Assembly (NCBI RefSeq): GCF_900142695.1
Contig: NZ_FRBU01000002.1
Location: 62,001-126,000, forward strand
Direction of reading: 5' to 3'
Length of the DNA: 64,000 nt
Source: Flavobacterium xanthum
Lineage (GTDB): Bacteria; Bacteroidota; Bacteroidia; Flavobacteriales; Flavobacteriaceae
Position numbers and translations under genes: made by a program
Part shown: positions 34,917 to 43,555 of the stretch, in pieces
Layout of the letters: every line of letters starts with the position of its first letter
How positions within the stretch are numbered: position 1 is the stretch's first letter
Notes under the pieces: generated by a model
Told to the model about the DNA's origin: nothing
The model's input: the letters and a program-made list of their open reading frames with translations, nothing else
The model's database searches: none

Positions 34917-35672
34917 TTAGATTCTTACTTCAATATTATTATTTTTAAGCGCTGTTTTCAATATTTTTATTTCTATTTCTTTAAAATGAAATACGCTTGC
35001 TGCTAATGCTGCATCTGCTTTACCAATGGTAAAACTGTCCACAAAATGCTGTATATTCCCTGCACCACCTGAAGCAATTATTGGAATATTAACCAGTTCC
35101 GAGAGTTTAGCCAAAGCTTCATTTGCAAAGCCGTTTTTTGTACCGTCATTATCCATCGAGGTAAATAAAATTTCGCCTGCGCCGCGTTGGGCTACTTCTT
35201 TCGCCCAGTCAAATAAATTTAATTCGGTTGGTATTTTTCCTCCCACTAAATGCACCATCCATTGTCCGTCAATTTGTTTGGCATCTATAGCCACTACCAC
35301 GCATTGGCTTCCGAATTTCTGTGCCAAATCATTTATCAACTGTGGATTCTTTACCGCCGAAGAATTGATAGATACCTTATCCGCACCATTCTGCAATAAA
35401 ACTTCAACATCTTTTACAGATGAAATTCCTCCTCCTACAGTAAATGGAATATTAATCGTAGATGCCACTTTCCGAACCAAATCCACTAAGGTTTTGCGTC
35501 GTTCTTCGGTTGCTGAAATGTCTAAAAATACCAATTCGTCTGCTCCTTCATCCGAATAGATTTTAGCTAATTCTACGGGATCGCCAGCGTCACGCAAATC
35601 TACAAAATTTACACCTTTGACGGTACGTCCGTTTTTTATATCGAGACAGGGAATAATTCTTTTTGTAAGCAT
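34917..35672 (-). CDS. hisF: Imidazole glycerol phosphate synthase, cyclase subunit
   Basis: 251 residues from [21 protein letters not shown] at 35672; an upstream ATG would run through repeat DNA. Catalytic Asp residues in CLDI and in [10 protein letters not shown] are present, along with GGGISSV and ASGGAGN phosphate loops. Forms the HisFH complex with HisH and converts PRFAR plus ammonia to IGP and AICAR. Separated from hisA by a repeat-filled spacer of about 100 bp. Confidence 0.97.
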   Translation of the reverse strand: MLTKRIIPCLDIKNGRTVKGVNFVDLRDAGDPVELAKIYSDEGADELVFLDISATEERRKTLVDLVRKVASTINIPFTVGGGISSVKDVEVLLQNGADKVSINSSAVKNPQLINDLAQKFGSQCVVVAIDAKQIDGQWMVHLVGGKIPTELNLFDWAKEVAQRGAGEILFTSMDNDGTKNGFANEALAKLSELVNIPIIASGGAGNIQHFVDSFTIGKADAALAASVFHFKEIEIKILKTALKNNNIEVRI

Positions 35673-35683
35673 ATTTTTTATTG

Positions 35684-35767
35684 TTACACAGAGATTCACG
35701 AAGATTTCACAGAGACACACAAAATTCTTTGAGAATCTTTGTGTTTTCTTTGTGTGCCTTTGTGAAA
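35684..35767. repeat. Palindromic repeat in the hisA-hisF spacer
   Basis: The unit reads TTACACAGAGATTCACGAAG, then TTTCACAGAGACACACAAA, an A/T middle, and TTTGTGTGCCTTTGTGAAA. The arms TTTCACA/TGTGAAA and CACACAAA/TTTGTGTG are complementary. It is of a CACAAAG-rich repeat type common in Bacteroidota intergenic DNA. It fills almost the whole spacer between hisA and hisF. Confidence 0.75.
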
Positions 35768-35771
35768 TAAT

Positions 35772-36533
35772 CTATTTTATTATATAATTCTCTAATTGCT
35801 TTAAACTAATTCGTCCTTCGTAAATTGCTTTTCCAATTATTGTTCCTTCACAACCTAATTCGGCTAATTTAGGCAATTCATCAAAAGTTGATATTCCTCC
35901 CGAAGCAATCAATTTAATCTCGCCTCTCGACTGCGCTCGAGGTGACAAACTCGATTTGTCATCACATTGTTCCAAAATTTTAGCATATAAATCAAAACTT
36001 GGTCCTTCCAGCATGCCGTCTTTGGCAATATCGGTACAAATGACGTATTGAATACCTTTATTTTGGTAGTTTTGAATAAACGGAATCAGATCCTCATTAG
36101 AATCTTCTAACCAGCCTGATACCACTACTTTTTCATTATTGGCATCAGCTCCCAAAATAATTTTATCAGAACCGTATTCAGCAATCCATTTTTCGAAAAT
36201 CGCTCTGTTTTTTACTGCAATGCTACCACCTGTAATTTGGTTGGCACCACTTTCGAAAGCAATTTTCAAATCGGCATCCGACTTTAATCCACCGCCAAAA
36301 TCTATTTTTAGTTTGGTTTGCGTCGCAATTTGTTCTAAAATTTTATAGTTCACAATTTGGCTTGACTTAGCACCATCCAAATCAACTAAATGTAAGTATT
36401 CAATGCCGTGCGCTTCAAAAGATTTAGCCACTTCAAGCGGATTTTCATTATAAATTATCTTCGTATTGTAATCGCCTTTCGACAAGCGAACACATTTTCC
36501 GTCGATGATATCTATTGCTGGTATTATTCTCAT
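35772..36533 (-). CDS. hisA: ProFAR isomerase with an in-frame repeat insertion
   Basis: 253 residues, about a dozen longer than typical HisA (roughly 240). All expected parts are there: [13 protein letters not shown] with the catalytic Asp, [29 protein letters not shown] with the second catalytic Asp, and LIASGGIS. Between the helix LYAKILEQ and the strand IKLIASGG lies an unusual segment [16 protein letters not shown]. Its DNA (35923-35962) is a flavobacterial interspersed repeat. In a beta/alpha barrel this is an alpha-to-beta loop on the stability face, away from the active site, so function may be kept. Step 4 of histidine synthesis. Confidence 0.96.
   Translation of the reverse strand: MRIIPAIDIIDGKCVRLSKGDYNTKIIYNENPLEVAKSFEAHGIEYLHLVDLDGAKSSQIVNYKILEQIATQTKLKIDFGGGLKSDADLKIAFESGANQITGGSIAVKNRAIFEKWIAEYGSDKIILGADANNEKVVVSGWLEDSNEDLIPFIQNYQNKGIQYVICTDIAKDGMLEGPSFDLYAKILEQCDDKSSLSPRAQSRGEIKLIASGGISTFDELPKLAELGCEGTIIGKAIYEGRISLKQLENYIIK
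35923..35962. repeat. Interspersed repeat inserted in frame within hisA
   Basis: The sequence CCTCTCGACTGCGCTCGAGG followed by TGACAAACTCGATTTGTCAT. The word CTCGACTGCGCTCGAG with a TGACA edge is a repeat I recognise from Bacteroidota intergenic regions. TGACAAA (35943-35949) and TTTGTCA (35955-35961) are perfectly complementary. It contributes about 13 codons to hisA with no stop or frame change. Confidence 0.75.
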
Positions 36534-36540
36534 TTTAATC

Positions 36541-36646
36541 AGCCCCCTAACCCCCGAAGGGGGAATTCCTATTAGGGGTAAATAGGCTTTTTAGTTATTA
36601 TTTTTTCGTATTTGTTGAGAGTGCCCCCTTCGGGGGTTAGGGGGCT
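36541..36646. repeat. CCCCCTAACCCCCGAAGGGGG inverted repeat between hisH and hisA
   Basis: A perfect 23-bp inverted repeat: AGCCCCCTAACCCCCGAAGGGGG is split here as AGCCCCCTAACCCCCG at 36541-36556 plus AAGGGGG, and its complement occupies 36624-36646, with about 60 bp of A/T-rich DNA between. G/C-rich palindromes of this kind are dispersed in Bacteroidota genomes. It overlaps the 3' end of hisH and supplies that gene's stop codon. Confidence 0.85.
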
Positions 36647-37218
36647 AGAAAGTTCCCCAAAATTTTCTCTCCAACATCACCACTTTTTTCCGGGTGAAAT
36701 TGTGTTCCATAGAAATTGTTCTTTTTCAGAGCCGATGCGTATTCCAATTCATAATTAGTCGTTGCAATGGCCTCATCACAAAGCGGAGCATAGAAACTGT
36801 GAACTAAATACATGTATTCATTTTCAGCAATTCCTTTGAATAAATCCGATTTCAAATTATAAATTTGGTTCCAGCCCATCTGAGGCACTTTTACTTTTGG
36901 TGTAAATTTAATGACATCAACATCAAAAATACCTAAACCTGTGGTATTTCCTTCTTCTGATTTGTTACACATCAATTGCATACCTAAACAAATTCCCAAA
37001 ACAGGTTGTTTTAAAGTTGGAATTAATACATCAAGACCGCTATCCACGAGCATTCGCATGGCAGAACTTGCTTCGCCAACACCTGGAAAAATCACTTTAT
37101 CAGCAGCTTTGATTTCCTTCCAATCATTGCTTAAAACAGCCTCAAAACCCAATCGTTCCATGGCAAACATAATGCTTTGAATATTTCCTGCTCCGTAATT
37201 TATGATAACTATTTTCAT
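36637..37218 (-). CDS. hisH: Imidazole glycerol phosphate synthase, glutaminase subunit
   Basis: 193 residues. Class I amidotransferase with GAGNIQS at the start, nucleophile Cys in LGICLGMQLM, and His-Glu of the triad in TQFHPEKSG. Supplies ammonia to HisF. Its last codons and stop (L-A-P-stop) lie in the G/C-rich repeat, so the natural terminus may have been replaced. Slightly short of the typical 200 residues. Confidence 0.97.
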   Translation of the reverse strand: MKIVIINYGAGNIQSIMFAMERLGFEAVLSNDWKEIKAADKVIFPGVGEASSAMRMLVDSGLDVLIPTLKQPVLGICLGMQLMCNKSEEGNTTGLGIFDVDVIKFTPKVKVPQMGWNQIYNLKSDLFKGIAENEYMYLVHSFYAPLCDEAIATTNYELEYASALKKNNFYGTQFHPEKSGDVGEKILGNFLAP

Positions 37219-37241
37219 TTAACTTTTGTTTCAAGTTTAAT

Positions 37242-37291
37242 GTTTAAAGTTTAAAGTTGCTCGAGTCACCCTGAAACGTTAAACTTTAAAC
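37242..37291. repeat. GTTTAAAGTTTAA inverted repeat between hisB and hisH
   Basis: The 13-bp arm GTTTAAAGTTTAA (37242-37254) is exactly complementary to TTAAACTTTAAAC (37279-37291). The loop contains CTCGAGTCACCCTGAAACG. It fills the hisB-hisH spacer. Related GTTTAAAGTTTAA units occur on the other side of hisB. Confidence 0.8.
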
Positions 37292-37295
37292 AATT

Positions 37296-38432
37296 TTACA
37301 ACATTCCTTTTGTTGATGGTAAAATCATCTTTTCTGTGTCGCGTTTTACCGCAACTTTTATTGCTTTGGCAAAAGCCTTGAAAATGGCTTCAATCTTATG
37401 ATGCTCGTTTGTACCTTCCGCTTTAATGTTGATATTTGCTTTTGCACCATCTGAGAATGATTTAAAAAAGTGGAAAAACATCTCCGTTGGCATTTTACCC
37501 ACCATTTCACGTTTGAATTCAGTTTCCCAAACCAACCAGTTTCTGCCTCCAAAATCGATTGCTACTTGCGCCAAACAATCGTCCATGGGTAAACAAAAAC
37601 CGTAGCGTTCAATCCCCAATTTGTTGCCTAATGCTTTTACGAAAACTTCTCCTAAAGCAATAGCTGTATCTTCGATTGTATGGTGTTCATCGACTTCTAG
37701 ATCTCCTTTTACAAGAATCTCCAAATCCATTTGTGCGTGGCGCGCGATTTGGTCCAACATATGGTCAAAAAAAGCAATTCCAGTTTCGATTTTACTTTTC
37801 CCTGTTCCGTCTAGATTTAAATTGATAAATATATCGGTCTCATTTGTTTTTCTTGAAATGGTAGCGGAACGCTCCTCTAATTTTAGAAATTCGTAAATTA
37901 CTTTCCATTCTGTAGTTTGCAACGCAATAACCGAATCCAATTCGTGTCTTTTTGAAGCTATCTCATCACCACCTAACGCTTCATCTCTGTTAATGAAAAT
38001 CGCTTTTGAACCTAAGTTTTTTGCTAATTCTACATCGGTTATTCTATCTCCAATTACGAATGAGTTTTCCAAATCATATTTAGGATTGTCAATATATTGT
38101 GTCAACATAGCTGTACCTGGCTTGCGAGTTGGTACATTTTGGTAAGGAAAAGTCTTGTCGATAAACACTTCTTTGAAAACTACTCCTTCATTTTCAAAAG
38201 CTTTCATAATTAAATTATGTACTGGCCAAAAGTTAATTTCAGGATGCGAATCCGTTCCTAAACCATCTTGATTGGTCACCATTACCAATTCAAAATCCAA
38301 TTCTTTAGCTATTTTACCCAAAAACTGAAAAGCATTCGGATAAAATTCTAGTTTTTCAAAACTATCTAGTTGGTAATCGTTTGGTTCTAAAACCATTGTT
38401 CCATCACGATCTATAAAAAGTATTTTTTTCAT
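37296..38432 (-). CDS. hisB: Bifunctional histidinol-phosphatase / imidazoleglycerol-phosphate dehydratase
   Basis: 378 residues. Residues 1-165 are a HAD phosphatase ([16 protein letters not shown] nucleophile region, [26 protein letters not shown]). Residues about 190-378 are the IGP dehydratase with two manganese-binding motifs [12 protein letters not shown]...[16 protein letters not shown] and [33 protein letters not shown]. The fusion form is usual in flavobacteria. Performs steps 6 and 8. Confidence 0.97.
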   Translation of the reverse strand: MKKILFIDRDGTMVLEPNDYQLDSFEKLEFYPNAFQFLGKIAKELDFELVMVTNQDGLGTDSHPEINFWPVHNLIMKAFENEGVVFKEVFIDKTFPYQNVPTRKPGTAMLTQYIDNPKYDLENSFVIGDRITDVELAKNLGSKAIFINRDEALGGDEIASKRHELDSVIALQTTEWKVIYEFLKLEERSATISRKTNETDIFINLNLDGTGKSKIETGIAFFDHMLDQIARHAQMDLEILVKGDLEVDEHHTIEDTAIALGEVFVKALGNKLGIERYGFCLPMDDCLAQVAIDFGGRNWLVWETEFKREMVGKMPTEMFFHFFKSFSDGAKANINIKAEGTNEHHKIEAIFKAFAKAIKVAVKRDTEKMILPSTKGML

Positions 38433-38439
38433 TAAAATA

Positions 38440-38463
38440 GTTTAAAGTTTAAGGTTTAAAGTT
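38440..38463. repeat. GTTTAAAGTTTAAGGTTTAAAGTT repeat at the hisC-hisB junction
   Basis: Three tandem GTTTAAA-like units, matching the arms of the repeat at 37242-37291. The unit overlaps the last codons of hisC, whose TAA stop (in CTTTAA) is part of the repeat. Confidence 0.65.
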
Positions 38464-39505
38464 GTTTTAAAACCTCAATTAATTTCATATTTTCTTGTTC
38501 TGTTCCCACAGTCAAACGCAACGTATTTTCGCAAAGTGGTTGTGTTGTACGGTTTCGAATTACAATACCTTTGGCAATTAACTCACCGTATCTTTTGTTG
38601 GCATCATCCACTTTTACCAAAATAAAATTGGCTTCTGTTGAATAAATTTTTTCGACAAAATTAATATTAAGTAATGCTTTAAGTAATTGCTCTCTTTGTT
38701 CTATAATAGAAACAATTTCGTTTTTTATTTTTTCAACATCACCCAATCGATCTAAGGCACGTTTTTGAGTCAATTCATTTACATTATACGGTGGTTTTAT
38801 TTTATTTAAAACCGAAATTATTTCAGCGGAAGCATAACAAATCCCCAATCTAATTCCTGCCAAACCATACGCTTTTGATAAGGTTTGTGTAATTACTAAA
38901 TTTGGATATTCATCTAATTCATTACTCCAACTTTCTTTTTTTGAAAAGTCAATGTAAGCTTCATCAATTACGACCAAACCTTTGAAATTTTGCAAAAGAT
39001 AGGCAACTGCTTCATCTGAAAATGAATTTCCAGTTGGATTGTTTGGAGAACACAAAAAGATCATCTTTGTATTTTCATCTATGGCAGCGATGATTTTTTC
39101 GATTTCTGGTTGAAAATCTTTTGAAAGCAAAATTTCTCTGTTTTCAACTGCATTGATATTAGCCAAAACGCCATACATTCCGTAGGTTGGCGGTAGGGTA
39201 ATTACGTTATCTATTTTTGGTTCACAAAAAGCTCTGAACAATAAATCCAATACTTCATCACTGCCATTTCCAAGTAAAATTTGGTTGGTCTTTACATTTT
39301 TTTGTTTCGCCAAAACTGCTTTCACACTCATTTGTTGTGGATCTGGATAACGATTTACACCATTTTCAAACGGATTTTCATTGGCATCCAAAAAAATCAT
39401 GTCTGCAGTATCAAAACCCTCAAATTCATCGCGAGCAGAGGAATAAGGCTTCATTATTTTTACGTTCTCTCGAACCAAATTATTGATATCAAAACTATTT
39501 CCCAT
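38456..39505 (-). CDS. hisC: Histidinol-phosphate aminotransferase
   Basis: 349 residues. PLP-dependent class I/II aminotransferase with DANENPFENGVNRYPDP near 44-60, GNGSDEVLDLLFRAF, FLCSPNNPTGNS, VVIDEAYIDFS, and the Schiff-base lysine in TLSKAYGLAGIRLG. Step 7 of the pathway. Start overlaps hisD by 11 bp. A later Met (MKPYSSARDEF) is a possible alternative start that avoids the overlap; both were considered, and the longer form has typical length. Confidence 0.96.
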   Translation of the reverse strand: MGNSFDINNLVRENVKIMKPYSSARDEFEGFDTADMIFLDANENPFENGVNRYPDPQQMSVKAVLAKQKNVKTNQILLGNGSDEVLDLLFRAFCEPKIDNVITLPPTYGMYGVLANINAVENREILLSKDFQPEIEKIIAAIDENTKMIFLCSPNNPTGNSFSDEAVAYLLQNFKGLVVIDEAYIDFSKKESWSNELDEYPNLVITQTLSKAYGLAGIRLGICYASAEIISVLNKIKPPYNVNELTQKRALDRLGDVEKIKNEIVSIIEQREQLLKALLNINFVEKIYSTEANFILVKVDDANKRYGELIAKGIVIRNRTTQPLCENTLRLTVGTEQENMKLIEVLKQL

Positions 39506-40787
39506 CTTCCAGCGCTTTTAATCGTAATGTAACTGCATTTTTGTGTGCTTGCAACCCTTCGGCATCAGCCATAATTTCGATTGCATTGCCAATGTTTTGT
39601 ATTCCTTTTTCTGTTATTTTTTGGAAAGTCATTGTTTTTGTAAAACTATCTAGATTGACACCACTGTAATTTTTAGCATATCCATTAGTTGGTAAGGTAT
39701 GATTGGTTCCTGAAGCATAATCACCCGCGCTTTCTGGAGTGAAATTTCCAATGAAAACAGATCCTGCATTGCAAACACCATTGCTATAAAAATCATCAAA
39801 TTCAGAACAGATTATAAAGTGTTCTGGTCCGTATTGGTTGATTAAATCCAGTGCTATTTTATCGTTTTCAACAAAAATTAATTTAGAATTAGCAATTGCT
39901 TTTTCGGCGATGGCTTTTCTCGGTAAAGCCTCGATTTGGATTTGAACTTCCGCTTCTACCGCATCCATTAATTTCTTAGAAGTCGAAACCAAAATAACCT
40001 GACTGTCTGCTCCGTGTTCTGCCTGCGACAATAAATCAGAGGCTACAAATGCGGGAACTGCAGTGTCATCAGCCACAATTAATAATTCAGATGGTCCAGC
40101 AGGCATGTCAATAGCTACTCCAAATTGTGTGGCTAATTGTTTTGCAACTGTTACAAATTGATTTCCTGGACCAAAGATTTTGTACACTTTTGGAATCGTT
40201 TCTGTTCCAAAGGTCATCCCAGCAATAGCTTGAATACCACCTACTTTTAAAATTTTAGTTACTCCACATAAATTTGCAGCAAACAAGATTGCCGGATTTA
40301 TATTTCCGTTTTTATCTGGTGGCGAGCACAATACAATTTCGTTACAACCTGCAATATCCGCCGGAACGGCAAGCATCAATACGGTTGAAAATAGAGGTGC
40401 TGTTCCTCCCGGAATATACAATCCTACTTTTTGAATCGGTCTTTTCTCTTGCCAGCAATTCACCCCTTCGATTGTTTCCACTTCTACTCGATCTGTTTTT
40501 TGAGCAGTGTGAAATTTAGTGATATTGGCTTTTGCAAGCGCAATCGCCTCTTTTAACTCATCTGAAACAGTAGCGATAGCAGCCTCAATCTCCGCTTTAG
40601 AAACTTCAATATTTGCAACGGAAGCGCCATCAAAAAGCGACGTATATTTGGCTACTGCGGCATCTCCTTTTTTCTGAACTTCCTTGAAGATCTCTTTTAC
40701 CGTAGCTTCAATATCATCTACAGTCTTAGTTGGCCGTTCTAAAATAGCGGACCACGTTTCTGGTTTTGGATTGTATATTTTATTCAT
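39495..40787 (-). CDS. hisD: Histidinol dehydrogenase
   Basis: 430 residues from MNKIYNPKPETW at 40787; an upstream ATG falls into repeat DNA and adds nothing conserved. Signature motifs GLYIPGGTAPLFSTVLMLAVPA, IGPSELLI-type DMPAGPSELLIVAD, LLSQAEHGADSQVILV, and the C-terminal GPEHFII...NAGSVFIG...SGTNHTLPT with zinc-binding His. Last two steps to histidine, NAD-dependent. Normal length. Confidence 0.97.
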   Translation of the reverse strand: MNKIYNPKPETWSAILERPTKTVDDIEATVKEIFKEVQKKGDAAVAKYTSLFDGASVANIEVSKAEIEAAIATVSDELKEAIALAKANITKFHTAQKTDRVEVETIEGVNCWQEKRPIQKVGLYIPGGTAPLFSTVLMLAVPADIAGCNEIVLCSPPDKNGNINPAILFAANLCGVTKILKVGGIQAIAGMTFGTETIPKVYKIFGPGNQFVTVAKQLATQFGVAIDMPAGPSELLIVADDTAVPAFVASDLLSQAEHGADSQVILVSTSKKLMDAVEAEVQIQIEALPRKAIAEKAIANSKLIFVENDKIALDLINQYGPEHFIICSEFDDFYSNGVCNAGSVFIGNFTPESAGDYASGTNHTLPTNGYAKNYSGVNLDSFTKTMTFQKITEKGIQNIGNAIEIMADAEGLQAHKNAVTLRLKALEDGK

Positions 40788-40799
40788 TGTATTGTTTTT

Positions 40800-40838
40800 A
40801 ACCGCAAAGTTCACAAAGGTTTTCGCAAAGTTCGCAAT
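40800..40838. repeat. ACCGCAAAGTTCACAAAGGTTTTCGCAAAG repeat between hisG and hisD
   Basis: A CGCAAAGTTCnCAAAG-rich unit that I recognise as a dispersed Bacteroidota intergenic repeat, here directly upstream of the hisD start on the minus strand. It is a different family from the repeats in the other his spacers. Confidence 0.6.
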
Positions 40839-40874
40839 GAATTCTTAAATAGAATATGTTATGATTTAAAACTT

Positions 40875-41732
40875 TTAAAGGACCATTTTCTCAATTGGAC
40901 AAACTAAAATTCCTTCGGCTCCAGCTTCTTTTAATTGATCGATCACATCCCAAAAAGTATCTTTATCGATTACAGAGTGTACACTACTCCATCCTTCTTG
41001 TGCTAATGGCAATACCGTTAAACTGCGCAGTACTGGCAGAATTTTACCTACTGCTTCAATTTTGTTATTTGGAACATTCATCAAAATGTATTTTGATTTT
41101 CTTGCTCTTAAAACAGATTCGATTCTGAATTTTAATGTATCAATTATTTTTTGAGATTCTGGTGTTACTTTTGGCGAAACCGCTAAAACTGCTTCACTTT
41201 TAAAAATAACTTCCACTTCTTTAAGATTATTTTTGAATAAAGTACTTCCGCTAGACACAATATCAACTATCGCATCTGCTAAACCTATATTTGGGGCTAT
41301 TTCTACCGAACCTGAGATTTGGTGAATATCGACTGTAACTCCTTTAGAATTAAAAAAATCAAGTACTGTTTTAGGATAAGAAGTGGCAATACGCATTCCG
41401 TTTAGATCCTGAACCGATTTGTAATCAAATGCTTTAGGCACGGCAACAGATACTTTACATTTTGAAAAACCTAGTTTTTGTATTACTTCAATATCATTTC
41501 CCTTTTCCACCAGCAAATTATCCCCAACTATGGCAATATCTACCACTCCGTCAATTAGGTATTGAGGAATGTCTGAATTTCTTAAATATAAAACCTCTAA
41601 AGGGAAATTTGATGCTTCGGCTTTTAACTGGTCTATACCATTGTCGATTGAAATACCCGCATCTTTAAGAATTTGAATGCTGTCTTCGTTTAAACGTCCT
41701 GATTTTTGAATTGCAATTTTTAATGTACTCAT
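40875..41732 (-). CDS. hisG: ATP phosphoribosyltransferase (long form)
   Basis: 285 residues, the self-sufficient long form with a C-terminal regulatory ACT-like domain (IEAVGKILPVLRSLTVLPLAQEGWSSVHSVI). N-terminal IAIQKSGRLNEDSIQILKDAG and PRPP-binding ADAIVDIVSSGSTLFKNNL. First and committed step of histidine synthesis, feedback-inhibited by histidine in this form. First gene after the attenuator. Lack of hisZ agrees with the long form. Confidence 0.97.
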   Translation of the reverse strand: MSTLKIAIQKSGRLNEDSIQILKDAGISIDNGIDQLKAEASNFPLEVLYLRNSDIPQYLIDGVVDIAIVGDNLLVEKGNDIEVIQKLGFSKCKVSVAVPKAFDYKSVQDLNGMRIATSYPKTVLDFFNSKGVTVDIHQISGSVEIAPNIGLADAIVDIVSSGSTLFKNNLKEVEVIFKSEAVLAVSPKVTPESQKIIDTLKFRIESVLRARKSKYILMNVPNNKIEAVGKILPVLRSLTVLPLAQEGWSSVHSVIDKDTFWDVIDQLKEAGAEGILVCPIEKMVL

Positions 41733-41784
41733 TTTGTTTTTTTTTTATTTAAAATATTTTGATTGAGTACAAACATTGGGAAAT

Positions 41785-41818
41785 AAAAAACCCGTTTGAT
41801 GTACTCAAACGGGTTTTT
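41785..41818 (-). terminator. his operon attenuator (rho-independent terminator)
   Basis: On the minus strand AAAAACCCGTTTGA pairs with TCAAACGGGTTTTTT around a 5-nt loop, 14-15 bp with a terminal T run. It sits between the His-rich leader peptide and hisG, the classic place for an attenuator. An upstream GATG/CATC-containing hairpin (about 41822-41845) could act as the competing structure. Eight bases at 41763-41770 (TTGAGTAC) are also complementary to 41801-41808. Confidence 0.85.
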
Positions 41819-41845
41819 AGAATATGATGATTTACATCCATATCA

Positions 41846-41905
41846 TTAACACATCGCTTGAGAGCAATAATGGAAATGATGATGATGCAATTGATTTGTA
41901 AACAT
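41846..41905 (-). CDS. hisL: his operon leader peptide
   Basis: A 19-residue peptide MFTNQLHHHHFHYCSQAMC followed by TAA, with five His in six positions. It begins about 27 nt after the predicted -7 promoter box and ends 27 nt before the attenuator stem. Ribosome stalling at the His codons when charged tRNA-His is scarce would favour read-through. Too short for usual gene finders. The combination of His run, position and terminator makes the assignment strong, although the antiterminator pairing was not computed. Confidence 0.9.
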   Translation of the reverse strand: MFTNQLHHHHFHYCSQAMC

Positions 41906-41931
41906 TTTTGTATTTTGTTTTTATTCTTGTG

Positions 41932-41963
41932 CAAATATAGTCTATAAAATATTTACAAAGCAA
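41932..41963 (-). promoter_or_regulatory. his operon promoter
   Basis: On the minus strand a TATATTTG -7 box (41932-41939) is preceded by TTG at 41961-41963 (21-bp spacer) and TTTG at 41956-41959 (16-bp spacer). This fits the Bacteroidota TTG/TTTG and TAnnTTTG arrangement. Transcription would begin about 41925, leaving roughly 20 nt before the leader ATG. Confidence 0.65.
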
Positions 41964-42004
41964 TTTTTATTTTAACTTAAGCTTATATTTTTGTTAAATT
42001 AATT

Positions 42005-42508
42005 TTAGTCCTTATCTGTTTCCTTTTCAACAGAAGCATCTGTATTCCCAATAGGAGAAACGGCGCTGTCATTTCTAATTTCTGTGTGACGAATTTCTCC
42101 TCCTGTCGTTCCTGTTTGCTGCGCAAAATAAACGGCAATCAAAGCAATACCTAAAGCGATATAGGAAACTAAGTTGGCTTTAGTTTTATTTTTTAAATTA
42201 GTATAAATCCCAAAAACAGAAGTAAGGGCTAGTGCGTACAAGACTAGCGCTAATTTCTCTGCTACTTCTTCATGTTCATGAATTATAGCTTTGCCGATTC
42301 CAGGAAAGTCTTCTACCATTTCTTCTGCACCTTCACCAGTTGTTATGCTTAAAAAGCCAAAAATAGCTGCAACTATAAATAAAACAAAGGCTGTATTTTT
42401 AACAGAATTATTTTTTAGAAGTAATCCAACTACCAAAATTCCAAGTCCAAAAAAGGTTCCGATAATCGGAAAATGGTTTACTACTAAGTGCCAATGCGCG
42501 TCGTTCAT
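42005..42508 (-). CDS. DUF2231-like membrane protein
   Basis: 167 residues, four hydrophobic spans (about 9-30, 38-58, 85-103, 112-130). HWHLVVNHFPIIGTFFGLGIL at the start resembles DUF2231 proteins, where paired His in membrane helices may bind haem; several His (H5, H7, H12, HEHEE near 77-81) fit that idea. Acidic C-terminal tail. Function unknown. 23 bp downstream of the VIT1/CCC1 gene, so probably co-transcribed with it. Confidence 0.65.
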   Translation of the reverse strand: MNDAHWHLVVNHFPIIGTFFGLGILVVGLLLKNNSVKNTAFVLFIVAAIFGFLSITTGEGAEEMVEDFPGIGKAIIHEHEEVAEKLALVLYALALTSVFGIYTNLKNKTKANLVSYIALGIALIAVYFAQQTGTTGGEIRHTEIRNDSAVSPIGNTDASVEKETDKD

Positions 42509-42531
42509 GATTTTATTTTTAAATTGTTACT

Positions 42532-43257
42532 TTAAACTCTTACACCGAAAATATACCCTACTAAAGCAGACAATCCCATGGCGATTGTCCCCCAAATTGT
42601 AATTCTAATAATCGCTTTTTTGATACTTGAACCGCCAGTCTTTGCTGACATTGCACCTAATAGCACAAGAAATAAAATAGTTGATCCGTACAACCAATAT
42701 TCCATTCCTTCTATTGGTGCAAAAAGCACTACCAGCAAAGGTAAAACTCCACCAATTGTAAAAGAAGCTCCCGAGGCAAATGCTGCTTGTATTGGATTTG
42801 CTTGACTTATTTCATTAATACCTAATTCATCTCTTATGTGCGCAGCTAATGCATCTTTTTCAGTAAGCTCAATCGCCACTTGCATTGCCGTTTCCTTTTT
42901 AAGCCCTCTTTTTTCATAGATTTGCGCCAAAATATTCAATTCTTCTACTGGCATTTCTCTAAGTTCTATTTTTTCTCTTTCTATATCTGCCGTTTCAGTG
43001 TCTGTTTGAGAACTTACAGAAACATACTCACCAGCTGCCATAGATAAAGCACCCGCAACAAGACCTGCAACAGTGGCCAAAACTATTGGTTCCCTAGTTG
43101 CACTTGCGGCAGCAATACCAATGGCAAGACTAGAAATAGAAATTATGCCATCATTTGCACCAAGGACAGCTGCTCTCAGCCAATTACTGCGATGTATGTA
43201 GTGGCTATCTAAATAATTATCAATCGTTCTTACTGAATTACTGCTGTTGTTTGTCAT
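42532..43257 (-). CDS. VIT1/CCC1-family iron/manganese transporter
   Basis: 241 residues from MTNNSSNSVRTI at 43257; the longer start adds no conserved residues. It begins with the family pattern HYIHRSNWLRAAVLGANDGIISISSLAIGIAAA, then AGEYVSVSSQTDTETADIEREK with the metal-binding Glu-rich helix, and three C-terminal membrane spans. Transports Fe2+ or Mn2+ out of the cytoplasm. Likely operon with the DUF2231-like gene. Confidence 0.9.
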   Translation of the reverse strand: MTNNSSNSVRTIDNYLDSHYIHRSNWLRAAVLGANDGIISISSLAIGIAAASATREPIVLATVAGLVAGALSMAAGEYVSVSSQTDTETADIEREKIELREMPVEELNILAQIYEKRGLKKETAMQVAIELTEKDALAAHIRDELGINEISQANPIQAAFASGASFTIGGVLPLLVVLFAPIEGMEYWLYGSTILFLVLLGAMSAKTGGSSIKKAIIRITIWGTIAMGLSALVGYIFGVRV

Positions 43258-43555
43258 AAGATTTACCTTAACGTGAAATGATGTCAAAAACCTTTATATT
43301 TTCAACTTACATTGAATTGAGAATAAATCTATGGTTTTTAAAATTAATAACTACTAACTACTCTTTTAAATCTTAAGCTCCTTTAAGCAAAATAGCACTT
43401 TTGGCGTTTATTTGACCACCTTAAATTAGTTTATCATATTGATCGTTGACTTCTCCAATTTCCTAAGTATCTTCTCCTGTTTTGCTCTCTTTTATTTAAT
43501 TCTTCAGTAAATAGATCGGTTACGTTTTTTTGAATAAAAATTACAAAGATGGTAA
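43258..43555. other. Intergenic region between the VIT1-like gene and the RND adaptor
   Basis: About 300 bp. I see no gene, no clear terminator and no TAnnTTTG box that fits. The sequence is A/T-rich without strong palindromes. Confidence 0.4.

Noticed and set aside
35026-35559. A 177-residue open frame on the plus strand opposite hisF
   Set aside because: It is antisense to the highly conserved hisF; composition is that of a shadow frame.
41749-41934. A 61-residue frame across the his leader region
   Set aside because: It is a different frame through the leader, attenuator and promoter; the 19-residue His-rich peptide explains the region better.
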